Positions 7,864-15,848 of a stretch of 21,707 bases of DNA are shown one piece after another. This stretch comes from Nitrospinaceae bacterium. GTDB lineage: Bacteria; Nitrospinota; Nitrospinia; Nitrospinales; VA-1. Within the stretch, counting starts at the first letter, position 1; each line of letters opens with the position of its first letter. The stretch is from the NCBI GenBank assembly GCA_029261675.1, contig JAJDBA010000159.1, positions 1 through 21,707 of the forward strand. Direction: 5' to 3'. A program made the position numbers and the translations under genes. A model generated the notes under the pieces. That model was not told the origin of the DNA. It saw only the letters and a list, made by a program, of their open reading frames with translations, and did not search any database.

Positions 7864-7875
7864 TTTTTTCTCCAT

Positions 7876-8074
7876 TAATCCTATATATGCACAATAGAGT
7901 GATTTCTCTTTTCGAAATATTTTTGTGTAACTACTTCTATGGTTCCCGAAAATCTCCGCTTATACAATCCCCTTATTATGGGGTTTCGTCGAAATTCACC
8001 CAATCGTGACATTCAGAGGGAATGGCACACCTGTCCTTATTATTTGCCAATACAACGGCAAATCAGAGCAAAGC
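7876..8074. other. Intergenic region between the diguanylate cyclase and FecR genes
   Basis: The region carries the FecR leader (minus strand), including the GGAG described with that gene. A weak CCCC/GGGG hairpin lies at 7969-7983 and a 7-bp inverted repeat at 8042-8063. No clear -35/-10 pair for the FecR gene was found, although an AT-rich ATATATAGG stretch precedes its start. Confidence 0.4.
8042..8063 (-). terminator. Possible terminator hairpin of the cNMP-diguanylate cyclase gene
   Basis: ATTTGCC and GGCAAAT form a perfect 7-bp stem with an 8-nt loop, 11 nt past the stop codon. It is followed by AATAAGG, not a U-run, so intrinsic termination would be weak. Confidence 0.35.
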
Positions 8075-10216
8075 TTATTTATCTTTTGATTGAGGCTTAT
8101 TCAGGATAGGGGCGAGGTTTTCAGATAGCAAGGGTTTTTCAATTATATTTCCCTGGATTACATCGCAACCAAGTTTGCACAGTAAATCTTTCTGTTCTTC
8201 GGTCTCCACGCCTGGAGCTGTAGTCGTCAAATCAAGGCTTTTGCCAACATTAATTATGGTTTTGGTAATGGTTTTATTGAATCCAGTGAACAATCCATTA
8301 ACAAGTCCACGGTCAATATTCAAGGAGTTTAAAGGTAAAGTTGCCAGGGTATTAAGGGAAGACAAACCCATACTAAAATTATCAAGAGCTATTTTTGCTC
8401 CCATTTCTCTAATTTCATTTAACTGCTTCTTTTGTTCTGCCGAAGTTTTAACTAAATTGGTTTCAGAAATTTCAACTTTAACAAATCCCGATAGCAGACC
8501 CGATTTACTAATAAATTTATCAAGAGCTTGAGAAAACTTGGGGTTCATCAATTGACTGTTGGATAAATTAATCGCTAAAGGTAGGGGGGATAATCCCTCT
8601 TTTTTCCATGCCGCAATTTGTTTTTGAATATTTTCGAATACCCAATCACCGATGGGTAGCATCAACCCTTTTTCTTCTGCAAAGGGAATAAAATCTCCTG
8701 GTAAAATAAGGCCTTTTTCAGGGTGGTTCCACCTCAGTAATACCTCCAGGCTGTTACAAATACCCGTTTCCGAATCGACTCTAGGTTGATAATTTAAAAC
8801 AAAGGCATCCTCTTCCAAGGCCTTATGTAAATCATTTTTAAGATCAAATCGTTTTTGAGCAACAGATAGCATTTCTGGGTCATGCATAAAATAAGTATTT
8901 TTACCCTGTACCTTGGCACGGTACATAGCTGCATCCGCATTTTTATAAAGTGTTTCTACATCAAGACCATCATTTGGGTACACGGCTATTCCTATACTAA
9001 AACTGGAATAGATTTCATGCTCATCAATTTTAAAAGCAGGCTTGAGAGTTTCTATTATTCTTTCAGCAAGCACGGTTGAATAGTTCCCGTCTTTCAATCC
9101 ACTCAATAGAACAACAAACTCATCGCCTCCGATTCTGGCAACCGTGTCCTCGCCTCTTAATAATCCTGTCAAACGTTTTGCCACCTGTTTCAGCAATTCA
9201 TCTCCCACCGAATGCCCCAGAGTATCGTTAACTGTTTTAAAGTCATCCATATCCAAAAAGAGCAATGCAAATTTTTGCTTGTTTCGATCGGAGTGAGCGA
9301 GTGCCAATTGAATTCTGTCGTTGATCATGTTGCGATTGGGCAAATTAGTGAGAGGATCAAAAAATGCCATTCGCTTCATTTTAGATTCCATCTGCCGGAA
9401 TTCAGTAAGGTCTCGCACAATCGCAACAAGAGCACTATCATCGCGCAACGTAATCAATTTCATCTTTACTTTAACAGGATAAACAGTTCCGTCTCTTCTC
9501 TTTTGAAAAGCCTCAAAAACCTGAATCATTTTTTTTCCGCTAATGAGTTTCTCAGCATACTCATCAAATTCCAGACGTGAATGATCTTCCCAAAATTCAT
9601 AAAGTCCCCTACCCTGAATATTTTCTTTTCTATAACCTATATTTAATGATGCAACCGAGTTGATCTGAGTAATTTTATAATCCTTAGGATCTATGATGTA
9701 AATCTCATTGGTTGTATCGTCAAGCACCTGAGATAACTGTTCAGCATTACCCTTGGCAAGAATCAATTCGGCATTCATCCCGTCTATTACATCCAGATCT
9801 TTTCGAGCTCTTTGGGAAAGAGTTTTTAGAAGTGCAAATAAGGATTGGGAATGGGCCGCGAATTCTTCCTGAAACTTTTTCTCTGTGATTTGAAGTAACT
9901 GGGATTTCATTTCGGCACGTATGGATGCAGATCTAGGCTCAGATTCAATCAATCCCATCTCCCCTATATACTCACTGGGCCCTCTTCTTGCTATCACCTT
10001 GTTTTTTTTATAAACCAACATTTCGCCAGACAGAATGATATACATGGCATCTGCAATATCGCCCTCTTCAAAAAGCACATCATAAGGTTCAAGCGTAACT
10101 ATTCTGGAAGAACGTGCCAGTTTTTCAAGAGTCTCTTCTGAGAAAAAACTAAGAAAATCCACATTCTTCAGTTGCTCTAAATTTTCCGATACGCTCGTTG
10201 CAAATTCTTCTGACAT
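8075..10216 (-). CDS. cNMP-binding / PAS / GGDEF / degenerate EAL protein, predicted diguanylate cyclase
   Basis: 713 residues from the ATG at 10214-10216. A TTG 21 codons upstream is rejected because the paralogues start at the equivalent point. Residues 15-130 are a cNMP domain with a complete phosphate cassette (G85-E86, R95-S96). Residues about 160-275 are PAS. Residues 280-447 are an intact GGDEF: metal Asp D322, GGDEF at 363-367, inhibitory-site R354xxD357 and NADAAMYRAK. This half should make c-di-GMP from GTP. Residues about 455-705 are EAL-like but catalytically broken: EAL reads EVL, the second Asp of DDFG is N613, the Lys of LKID is N633, and the Glu of EGVE is P668. By RocR numbering, these last three match D296, K316 and E352. 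It should therefore be a cyclase only, possibly gated by cAMP or cGMP. No membrane segment is present. It diverges from the CHASE2 cyclase gene. Confidence 0.9.
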   Translation of the reverse strand: MSEEFATSVSENLEQLKNVDFLSFFSEETLEKLARSSRIVTLEPYDVLFEEGDIADAMYIILSGEMLVYKKNKVIARRGPSEYIGEMGLIESEPRSASIRAEMKSQLLQITEKKFQEEFAAHSQSLFALLKTLSQRARKDLDVIDGMNAELILAKGNAEQLSQVLDDTTNEIYIIDPKDYKITQINSVASLNIGYRKENIQGRGLYEFWEDHSRLEFDEYAEKLISGKKMIQVFEAFQKRRDGTVYPVKVKMKLITLRDDSALVAIVRDLTEFRQMESKMKRMAFFDPLTNLPNRNMINDRIQLALAHSDRNKQKFALLFLDMDDFKTVNDTLGHSVGDELLKQVAKRLTGLLRGEDTVARIGGDEFVVLLSGLKDGNYSTVLAERIIETLKPAFKIDEHEIYSSFSIGIAVYPNDGLDVETLYKNADAAMYRAKVQGKNTYFMHDPEMLSVAQKRFDLKNDLHKALEEDAFVLNYQPRVDSETGICNSLEVLLRWNHPEKGLILPGDFIPFAEEKGLMLPIGDWVFENIQKQIAAWKKEGLSPLPLAINLSNSQLMNPKFSQALDKFISKSGLLSGFVKVEISETNLVKTSAEQKKQLNEIREMGAKIALDNFSMGLSSLNTLATLPLNSLNIDRGLVNGLFTGFNKTITKTIINVGKSLDLTTTAPGVETEEQKDLLCKLGCDVIQGNIIEKPLLSENLAPILNKPQSKDK

Positions 10217-10299
10217 AAAACCCAGCCAATATAGTGAATGAAAAACAAGTCTGATATAATTATTACTTCCAATCAACAATGAGTATATTTTTTTTCACT

Positions 10300-10332
10300 A
10301 AAAACAAAACCCCCACTCTTAGGGGAGTTGGG
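10300..10332 (-). terminator. Terminator-like hairpin in the leader of the cNMP-diguanylate cyclase gene
   Basis: On the minus strand, CCCAACTC and GAGTGGGG (one A-G mismatch) enclose the loop CCCTAA and are followed by GTTTTGTTTTT, the form of an intrinsic terminator. No complete gene ends here on the minus strand. It lies about 85 nt upstream of the ATG at 10216, so it may be a leader attenuator, or it may end a short or antisense RNA from the divergent region. On the plus strand the downstream U-run is interrupted. Confidence 0.45.
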
Positions 10333-10409
10333 CTTTAAACTTTGTTTTAAAAGGACTTATCTCTTTTTTTGTTACACAACATTGACACTATCCATCTTAC
10401 TACACTTCA

Positions 10410-12737
10410 ATGTCTTATCGAAACTCGAATAAAAAACTGCAAGAAAAGAGAGCGAAGACGAAATTGAAAACAAAGAATGAAGGCTACTTCACATATATTG
10501 CAGGCATTACAATCACTCTATTATTAACATTTACCTATGCAGTTTCTCCAACCGCATTAATTCGGCTCGATTATCTTTTTCAAAACATTCATTTTCAGTT
10601 ACGCGGCCCTATTGCTCCCACCTCTAATATCGTTATCGCAAAAATTGATGAAAAAAGCATAGATCTTCTGGGAAGATGGCCCTGGCCTCGATCCACTTTC
10701 GCAAAATTAACTGAAAACCTTTCCAATTTGAATGCCAGTGTCATCGCATTTGACGTCATATTTTCATCTCCCGAAAAAACCCCATTAAAAGAAAATTTAA
10801 TTGAACTGGAAAAACTGATTCCAGATAAAGTTCTAGAAAACTCTTCAGCAAAGGATTATTTAAAACAGCTCATTAACCAACGCAGCCCGGATGAAGTTTT
10901 CTCTAAAACTCTTTCTGATGGGAGTAGTACGGTACTTGGATATTTTTTCCATTTTTCGCCTGATGGCCTTGATCACCTCACAAAGGAGAAACGCCATCAA
11001 TATTTTGAAGATATAAAAAAATCGCAGTTCAGAGGATTCTTAAAATCTCATTCTGATTTGAGCATTTCTGATATACCCTTCCCAAAAACTTATGCAATCG
11101 AATCGAATCTCGCATCTTTTTCAGATGCGGCATCAGGTTCTGGATATTTAACTTTCAATGTTGACCTCGATGGAATTATCCGGCGTTTACCATTAATGGT
11201 GCGTTATCACGACAGCGCTACTAAAAAGGATTTCTACTTTCCACCTCTCTCTTTACGAATACTCGAAACATATTTGGAGGGAACATTACTCTTCAGGATT
11301 GGGGATGCGGGAATGGAAGAAGTCATAATGGATTCTGATGAATCGGTAATCATACCCACCAATCCTCAAGGTGAGCTAGAAATTAACCATTTGGGACCTC
11401 GAGGAACTTTCTCAAGCTTTTCAATCAGCGATCTTTTACAACCTGAAAAACAATCAGCACTAAAAGAAAAGGTAGAAGGGAATATTGTATTGATCGGTGC
11501 AACGGCAACGGCTCTTGAAGATTTGAGGTCTACGCCATTCGATCCGGTTCTACCGGGAGTAGAAATTCACGCGACTATTTTAGACAATTTTTTCAACAAA
11601 TCTTTTCTGTCGCAAGCTTCTCCTCTTTATGATTTGCTCTTAATAATTATTACGGGAATTTTATGTACCCTCATTTATTCTCGAATCAAACCTTTCTCAG
11701 GCCTCATTTTCTGGGTTTTCAGCAGTCTCTTGTTATTCTTTCTTGGTCATTGGTTTTTTGTCGAAAAAGGGTTGTGGGTAACAAATATTTATCCATTTTT
11801 TGCCAATAGCAGTATCGCCGCTTTAATCATGATTAATCATTTTATGCGCGAAGAAGAACAAACAAAATTCATCAAACAAGTTTTCGGTCAATATCTTTCT
11901 CCACGAGTTGTAAAAGATTTACTAACAGACCCGTCAAGGTTGAAGCTCGGTGGTGAGCAAAAAGAGCTTTCTGCATTCTTTACAGACTTGGCAAACTTTA
12001 CAACTTTTTCGGAAAAACTTTCAGCGGAAGACCTAGTCTCTCTTTTAAATAATTATTTCACCGAAATGACAGACATATTAATAAAAAATGATGGGACGCT
12101 GGATCGCTACGATGGTGATGCAATCAAAGCATTTTTTGGCGCTCCAATGTATTTTGAGGACCATGCCAAACGAGCCTGCTGGACTTGCATCGAAATGCAG
12201 GAACGACTCAGTGAGCTTAGAAAGGAATACAAACAACAGGGAAAACCAGAGCTGGTTATGCGAGTAGGTATTAACACAGGTGAAATGGTTGTGGGCAATA
12301 TGGGGTCAAGCACACGTATGAACTATGGCATGAATGGTGATTCTGTTAATTTAGCAGCACGCCTTGAAGGCGCAAACAAGCAATATGGCACCTGCGCCCT
12401 TATTAGTGAATCCACTTACCAACAAGCAAAAGATTTTATTGAAGTAAGAGAACTAGATACCCTTCGCGTTGTGGGTCGTGCGACCCCCATAAAAATTTAT
12501 GAATTATTGGGAAAGAAAGGTAGTGATAATTTCCCAATAGCCATATCTGATTATTTGGAAGGGCTGGAAAACTATAAAGCTCAGAAATGGCAAGAAGCTA
12601 TTGAAAGCTTTAAGAAAGCCTTAAAGCTTGATCCTAAAGATGGCCCCTCAGACACCTATTTGGAGAGATGCAAGATATTTATGGAATCCCCTCCAGAAGA
12701 GAATTGGGACGGGGTATTTAACTTGACTAAAAAGTAA
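10410..12737 (+). CDS. CHASE2-domain class III nucleotide (adenylate/guanylate) cyclase
   Basis: 775-residue inner-membrane receptor cyclase. TM1 is about 28-50. A periplasmic CHASE2 sensor covers about 55-400 (LGRWPWPR, VIAFDVIF, VLIGATATALEDLRSTPFDPVLPGVEIHA). Three TM helices lie near 406-424, 430-450 and 455-475. The cyclase domain (about 518-700) has metal Asps D526 (FFTDLANF) and D570 (YDGD), and transition-state residues N647 and R651 (SVNLAARLE). The purine-selecting positions are unusual: R566 replaces the usual Lys (GTLDRY), and G640 sits where Asp or Thr is normal. The C-terminus has a TPR-like unit and the WDGV ending common in CHASE2 cyclases. The ATG has no Shine-Dalgarno and no clear promoter. 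It makes cAMP or cGMP; the sequence alone does not decide. It is flanked by two cNMP-binding c-di-GMP proteins. Confidence 0.93.
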   Translation: MSYRNSNKKLQEKRAKTKLKTKNEGYFTYIAGITITLLLTFTYAVSPTALIRLDYLFQNIHFQLRGPIAPTSNIVIAKIDEKSIDLLGRWPWPRSTFAKLTENLSNLNASVIAFDVIFSSPEKTPLKENLIELEKLIPDKVLENSSAKDYLKQLINQRSPDEVFSKTLSDGSSTVLGYFFHFSPDGLDHLTKEKRHQYFEDIKKSQFRGFLKSHSDLSISDIPFPKTYAIESNLASFSDAASGSGYLTFNVDLDGIIRRLPLMVRYHDSATKKDFYFPPLSLRILETYLEGTLLFRIGDAGMEEVIMDSDESVIIPTNPQGELEINHLGPRGTFSSFSISDLLQPEKQSALKEKVEGNIVLIGATATALEDLRSTPFDPVLPGVEIHATILDNFFNKSFLSQASPLYDLLLIIITGILCTLIYSRIKPFSGLIFWVFSSLLLFFLGHWFFVEKGLWVTNIYPFFANSSIAALIMINHFMREEEQTKFIKQVFGQYLSPRVVKDLLTDPSRLKLGGEQKELSAFFTDLANFTTFSEKLSAEDLVSLLNNYFTEMTDILIKNDGTLDRYDGDAIKAFFGAPMYFEDHAKRACWTCIEMQERLSELRKEYKQQGKPELVMRVGINTGEMVVGNMGSSTRMNYGMNGDSVNLAARLEGANKQYGTCALISESTYQQAKDFIEVRELDTLRVVGRATPIKIYELLGKKGSDNFPIAISDYLEGLENYKAQKWQEAIESFKKALKLDPKDGPSDTYLERCKIFMESPPEENWDGVFNLTKK

Positions 12738-12798
12738 AACCTGAGACACTTTATTTTATATTTAAATTTTAATTTAATGAAGAATTTTCCAAAATACT

Positions 12799-12804
12799 TA
12801 TAAT
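12799..12804 (+). promoter_or_regulatory. Possible -10 element for the cNMP-phosphodiesterase gene
   Basis: A perfect TATAAT lies 42 nt before the ATG at 12847, in the 109-nt AT-rich gap after the cyclase. The -35 region is poor. Read-through from the cyclase is also possible, since no terminator hairpin is seen after 12737. Confidence 0.35.
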
Positions 12805-12846
12805 ACATTTACAATTCCTCGTTCAATTTTAAGCGGCTGCCTCTTT

Positions 12847-14949
12847 ATGAACCCTAAGACAACTTTAGATTTTTTTTATAAAATCTCTTTTCTAAAAGAT
12901 TTACCTGATCTAAGTTTTCTTCAAGAAAATGCAAGTGATGGTTTTTATAGCAAAGGGGAGTTCTTATTTAAAGAAGGGGAGGTCGGGGATATCATGTATA
13001 TCATTACATCTGGATATCTTGAGGTTTTCAAAGAAAATCGTGTAATCGCTAAAAGAGGTACAGGTGAATATATCGGTGAAATGGCTTTACTTGGAAATAA
13101 GGTACGTTCCGCTTCTGCAAGAACCATTTCTGATGTAAAAACAATCGAAATTCATGAAGAACATTTCCTTAAGTTTTTAGCCCTAAACCCACAGGCCTTT
13201 TTACCTCTATTTCAAACACTGACTCATCGGTGGAAAGAGGATTTAGGGATAATTGATTCTGACAATCTCGAATTAAAAAAACAAATTCAGTTAAACAAAA
13301 AATACTCTCGCCTTCTAGATGATACATATAACGAAATTTTCATACTTGAACAAGACACGTATCGAATTCTTCAAACAAATTCAAAAGCATTTCAAAACCT
13401 TGGTTACACTGCAGATGAATTAAAAAATACTATCTTCAACGATATTTTTCAAAGTTTGACATGGGATGAATTGAGAGAAAAATTCTCAAACCTAATCACC
13501 AAAAAACAAATTCAAGTATCTTTTGAGTGCGAATCTAAAAGAAAAGATGGCTCGACTTATCCTGTAGAAGTACGCATACAATATTTCGAATTAGAAGATC
13601 CTCCTTTCATCTACGCCATAGTCGAAGATATATCTGATAAAAAAGCGATGGAATTACATATAAGGGAACTGGCCTTTTACGACACTTTAACCAAACTCCC
13701 TAATCGCAATTTAGTCATTGACCGACTCGAAATTATGCTGGCACGTGGCAAAAGATCTAGCAAAAAAATCGCCATCCTGTCTTTGAATCTGGACAAATTC
13801 AAAGAAGTTAATGATTCGCTTGGGCAAGAAGCAGGAAATCAATTTTTAATAAAAACATCCAAAAGGTTTGAAGGATCTTTAAGAAAAGAAGATACCTTTG
13901 GGCGTATTGGAGGAGATGATTTCATCTTACTTCTTCCTGATTTAGATGATGAAAGTTTTGCAATAACAATGGCAGAACGTGCCCTCGAAATCATGATAAA
14001 ACCTGTAGAAATACAGGGAAGGCAGTTCCATTCAAGTTTTAGTATCGGGATCGCATTTTATCCCAACAACGGCGATAACATCGAAACACTCTTTAAAAAC
14101 TCAAATATTGCAATGCATCAAATAAAGAAAAAAGGAGGTCATGATTACCAAATATTTGATTCATCAATGAATGATAAAATTATCGCCCGTCTAAACCTTG
14201 AACAAGACCTAAGAAAAGCACTAAAAAATAAAGAATTCGAAATCCATTATCAACCCAAGGTCAATATGGGATCTGGGAAAATCGATGGATTAGAAGCGTT
14301 GATCCGATGGAAACAACCCAATGGTAAAAATGTTTCCCCTGCTGTATTTATTCCCGTAGCAGAAGAAAGTCGAATTATTAATATGATAGGTGAGTTCACT
14401 TTTACTACGGCGTGTAGGCAAATACGAAAATGGTGTGACAAATATGGAAGCGCGGTGAAAATTGGGGTTAACCTTTCTGGAAAGGAGCTCGACCAGCCCG
14501 ATTTAATCTCAAAAATTAAAAAGATAATAGATAGGGAGGATATTGACCCAAAGTATATAGAAATCGAAGTCACCGAAACTGCTGTTATGTCGCATATTGA
14601 AACAGCCATCGATATTCTATTGGAATTCAAAAAGCTAGGAATGCAAATTTCTATTGATGATTTCGGCGCTGGATACACATCGCTGGGCTACCTAAAAAAG
14701 CTACCCGTTGATACCCTAAAAATTGACCAATCATTTATTCGCGATTGTACTGATAAAAGTAATGCGGCTATCATTCAGGGAATCATTACCATTTCACAGG
14801 AAATGGGATTTAAAACCATTGCAGAAGGTGTGGAAACTCAGGAACAACACGATTTCTTAAAAAATCTGGAGTGTGATCAGTTTCAAGGTTATCTCTGCAG
14901 CAAAGCTCTCCCTTCCGATGAAATCGCCAGATTGATTTGGCCCGATTGA
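12847..14949 (+). CDS. cNMP-binding / PAS / degenerate GGDEF / EAL protein, predicted c-di-GMP phosphodiesterase
   Basis: 700 residues with the same plan as the minus-strand protein at 8075-10216. The cNMP domain (10-125) has its cassette intact (G77-E78, R87-S88). PAS covers about 155-265. The GGDEF domain (270-440) is degraded: the first metal Asp is N314, GHxxGD reads GQEAGN, GGDEF reads GGDDF (355-359), and NADxAMYxAK reads NSNIAMHQIK. The inhibitory-site pattern R346xxD349 is kept. The EAL domain (about 450-698) is complete: E483-A-L, N542, E574 and E577, D604-D605 in DDFG, K625 in LKID, E660 and E663 in EGVE, Q680. It should hydrolyse c-di-GMP to pGpG and not make it. Its cNMP domain suggests control by the product of the cyclase 109 nt upstream. 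No membrane segment or signal peptide is seen. The gene abuts scpA tail to tail. Confidence 0.92.
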   Translation: MNPKTTLDFFYKISFLKDLPDLSFLQENASDGFYSKGEFLFKEGEVGDIMYIITSGYLEVFKENRVIAKRGTGEYIGEMALLGNKVRSASARTISDVKTIEIHEEHFLKFLALNPQAFLPLFQTLTHRWKEDLGIIDSDNLELKKQIQLNKKYSRLLDDTYNEIFILEQDTYRILQTNSKAFQNLGYTADELKNTIFNDIFQSLTWDELREKFSNLITKKQIQVSFECESKRKDGSTYPVEVRIQYFELEDPPFIYAIVEDISDKKAMELHIRELAFYDTLTKLPNRNLVIDRLEIMLARGKRSSKKIAILSLNLDKFKEVNDSLGQEAGNQFLIKTSKRFEGSLRKEDTFGRIGGDDFILLLPDLDDESFAITMAERALEIMIKPVEIQGRQFHSSFSIGIAFYPNNGDNIETLFKNSNIAMHQIKKKGGHDYQIFDSSMNDKIIARLNLEQDLRKALKNKEFEIHYQPKVNMGSGKIDGLEALIRWKQPNGKNVSPAVFIPVAEESRIINMIGEFTFTTACRQIRKWCDKYGSAVKIGVNLSGKELDQPDLISKIKKIIDREDIDPKYIEIEVTETAVMSHIETAIDILLEFKKLGMQISIDDFGAGYTSLGYLKKLPVDTLKIDQSFIRDCTDKSNAAIIQGIITISQEMGFKTIAEGVETQEQHDFLKNLECDQFQGYLCSKALPSDEIARLIWPD

Positions 14950-15741
14950 TCAGGAAGGTTCCGGTGGATCCGCATCGATGGTACGTTGATACTCTTGCAA
15001 AACGGCATCCTGTGTTTTTTGATCGGCAGCCTTATAAATACGGATGGTTTCAAAATGCTGGCCTTGCTGAACCCGTAATAGTTTTAGCCGCATCAGCTCA
15101 AGAATGGCCAGAAAGGTTACGACAATTTCCTGTTTGCTATTTAGAACTGTAAAAAATGATTCAAAGGTAACGCTATCCGATGAATTTAAAATATCCAAAA
15201 TATATTGTATCCGGTCAGTGACTGACATCTCGGTTATTTCAATTTCATAATCTTTCTCAAAAGTTTTCGTATCTAAAATACTCTGATACGCTTTGAGAAG
15301 ATCGAATACGGTGGCATCTACCAGTTCATTATTTTCCGAACTTTCCTCTATTTCAATTTCACCACCCCTGAAAAAAACCTGCTGACGGTCGTGTTCTTTC
15401 ATTCGCAGTTCAAATGCGGCATCGCGATAACGTTGATATTCCCTAAGGCGACGCATCAGTTCTGCGCGCGGGTCCTCCCCTCCTCCAAAATCGGGTTCCT
15501 CATCGGTTTCAGGGGCCGGCAACAATATTTTGGACTTGATCCGGGTCAGCTCTGCAGCCATGACGAGATACTCTCCCACCAGTTCCAAATTCATCTCCTG
15601 CATCATTTCCAGGTATCGCAAATATTGTCGAGTGATTTCTGCAATAGGGATATCGTAGATGTCCATTTTCTGCTCTTTTAGCAGATGTAATAAAAGGTCC
15701 AGAGGACCTTCAAAGATTTCGAGCTTGCATTGGTAAGTCAT
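14950..15741 (-). CDS. scpA: Segregation and condensation protein A (SMC kleisin)
   Basis: ScpA bridges the SMC heads and, with ScpB, forms the bacterial condensin that organises and separates chromosomes. The 263-residue protein has the family N-terminus (FEGPLDLLLHLLKEQKMDIYDIPIAEITRQYL, followed by YLVMAAELTRIKSKILLP). Its acidic middle part includes EESSENNE, and the C-terminal winged-helix region (VTFLAILELMRLKLLRVQQ) should bind an SMC head. scpB is not next to it, because the neighbouring gene downstream is convergent. The stop codon starts at the base immediately after the stop of the cNMP-phosphodiesterase gene. The start ATG has no clear Shine-Dalgarno. Confidence 0.93.
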   Translation of the reverse strand: MTYQCKLEIFEGPLDLLLHLLKEQKMDIYDIPIAEITRQYLRYLEMMQEMNLELVGEYLVMAAELTRIKSKILLPAPETDEEPDFGGGEDPRAELMRRLREYQRYRDAAFELRMKEHDRQQVFFRGGEIEIEESSENNELVDATVFDLLKAYQSILDTKTFEKDYEIEITEMSVTDRIQYILDILNSSDSVTFESFFTVLNSKQEIVVTFLAILELMRLKLLRVQQGQHFETIRIYKAADQKTQDAVLQEYQRTIDADPPEPS

Positions 15742-15774
15742 TTAAATAAACCGAAGGGTTATAAAATTCGTTGC

Positions 15775-15780
15775 ATTATA
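15775..15780 (-). promoter_or_regulatory. Possible -10 element for scpA
   Basis: The minus strand has a perfect TATAAT 33 nt before the scpA ATG. The -35 region is a poor match. Confidence 0.35.
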
Positions 15781-15810
15781 AAATGGTTCGTTTTTAAAAA
15801 CACATAAATT

Positions 15811-15833
15811 TCAAAGAAGGGTCTCATCCCTCC
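15811..15833 (-). terminator. Possible weak terminator after rsmE
   Basis: On the minus strand, GGAGGG and CCCTTC pair (one G-U) around a 6-nt loop, starting 15 nt after the rsmE stop codon, then TTTGAAATTT. The stem is short and the U-run is broken, so it is a weak candidate. Confidence 0.35.
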
Positions 15834-15848
15834 GTTTCTGGATGCGGA

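Noticed and set aside
7969..7983. CCCC-TTATTAT-GGGG hairpin as a terminator
   Set aside because: Only a 4-bp stem and no U-run on either strand.
8023..8039. TGGCAC as a sigma54 (-24/-12) promoter on the plus strand
   Set aside because: The -12 TTGC element is absent at the required distance, and no plus-strand gene follows.
10217..10279. Upstream TTG start of the cNMP-diguanylate cyclase (21 extra residues)
   Set aside because: The extra residues are unlike the paralogues' N-termini, and the ATG at 10216 fits the family start.
10382..10387. TTGACA as -35 of the CHASE2 cyclase gene
   Set aside because: No -10 at 16-18 nt spacing; the site would fall over the ATG.
10280..10409. c-di-GMP riboswitch in the divergent leader
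   Set aside because: None of the conserved GEMM core or tetraloop-receptor sequences could be recognised; only a simple hairpin is present.
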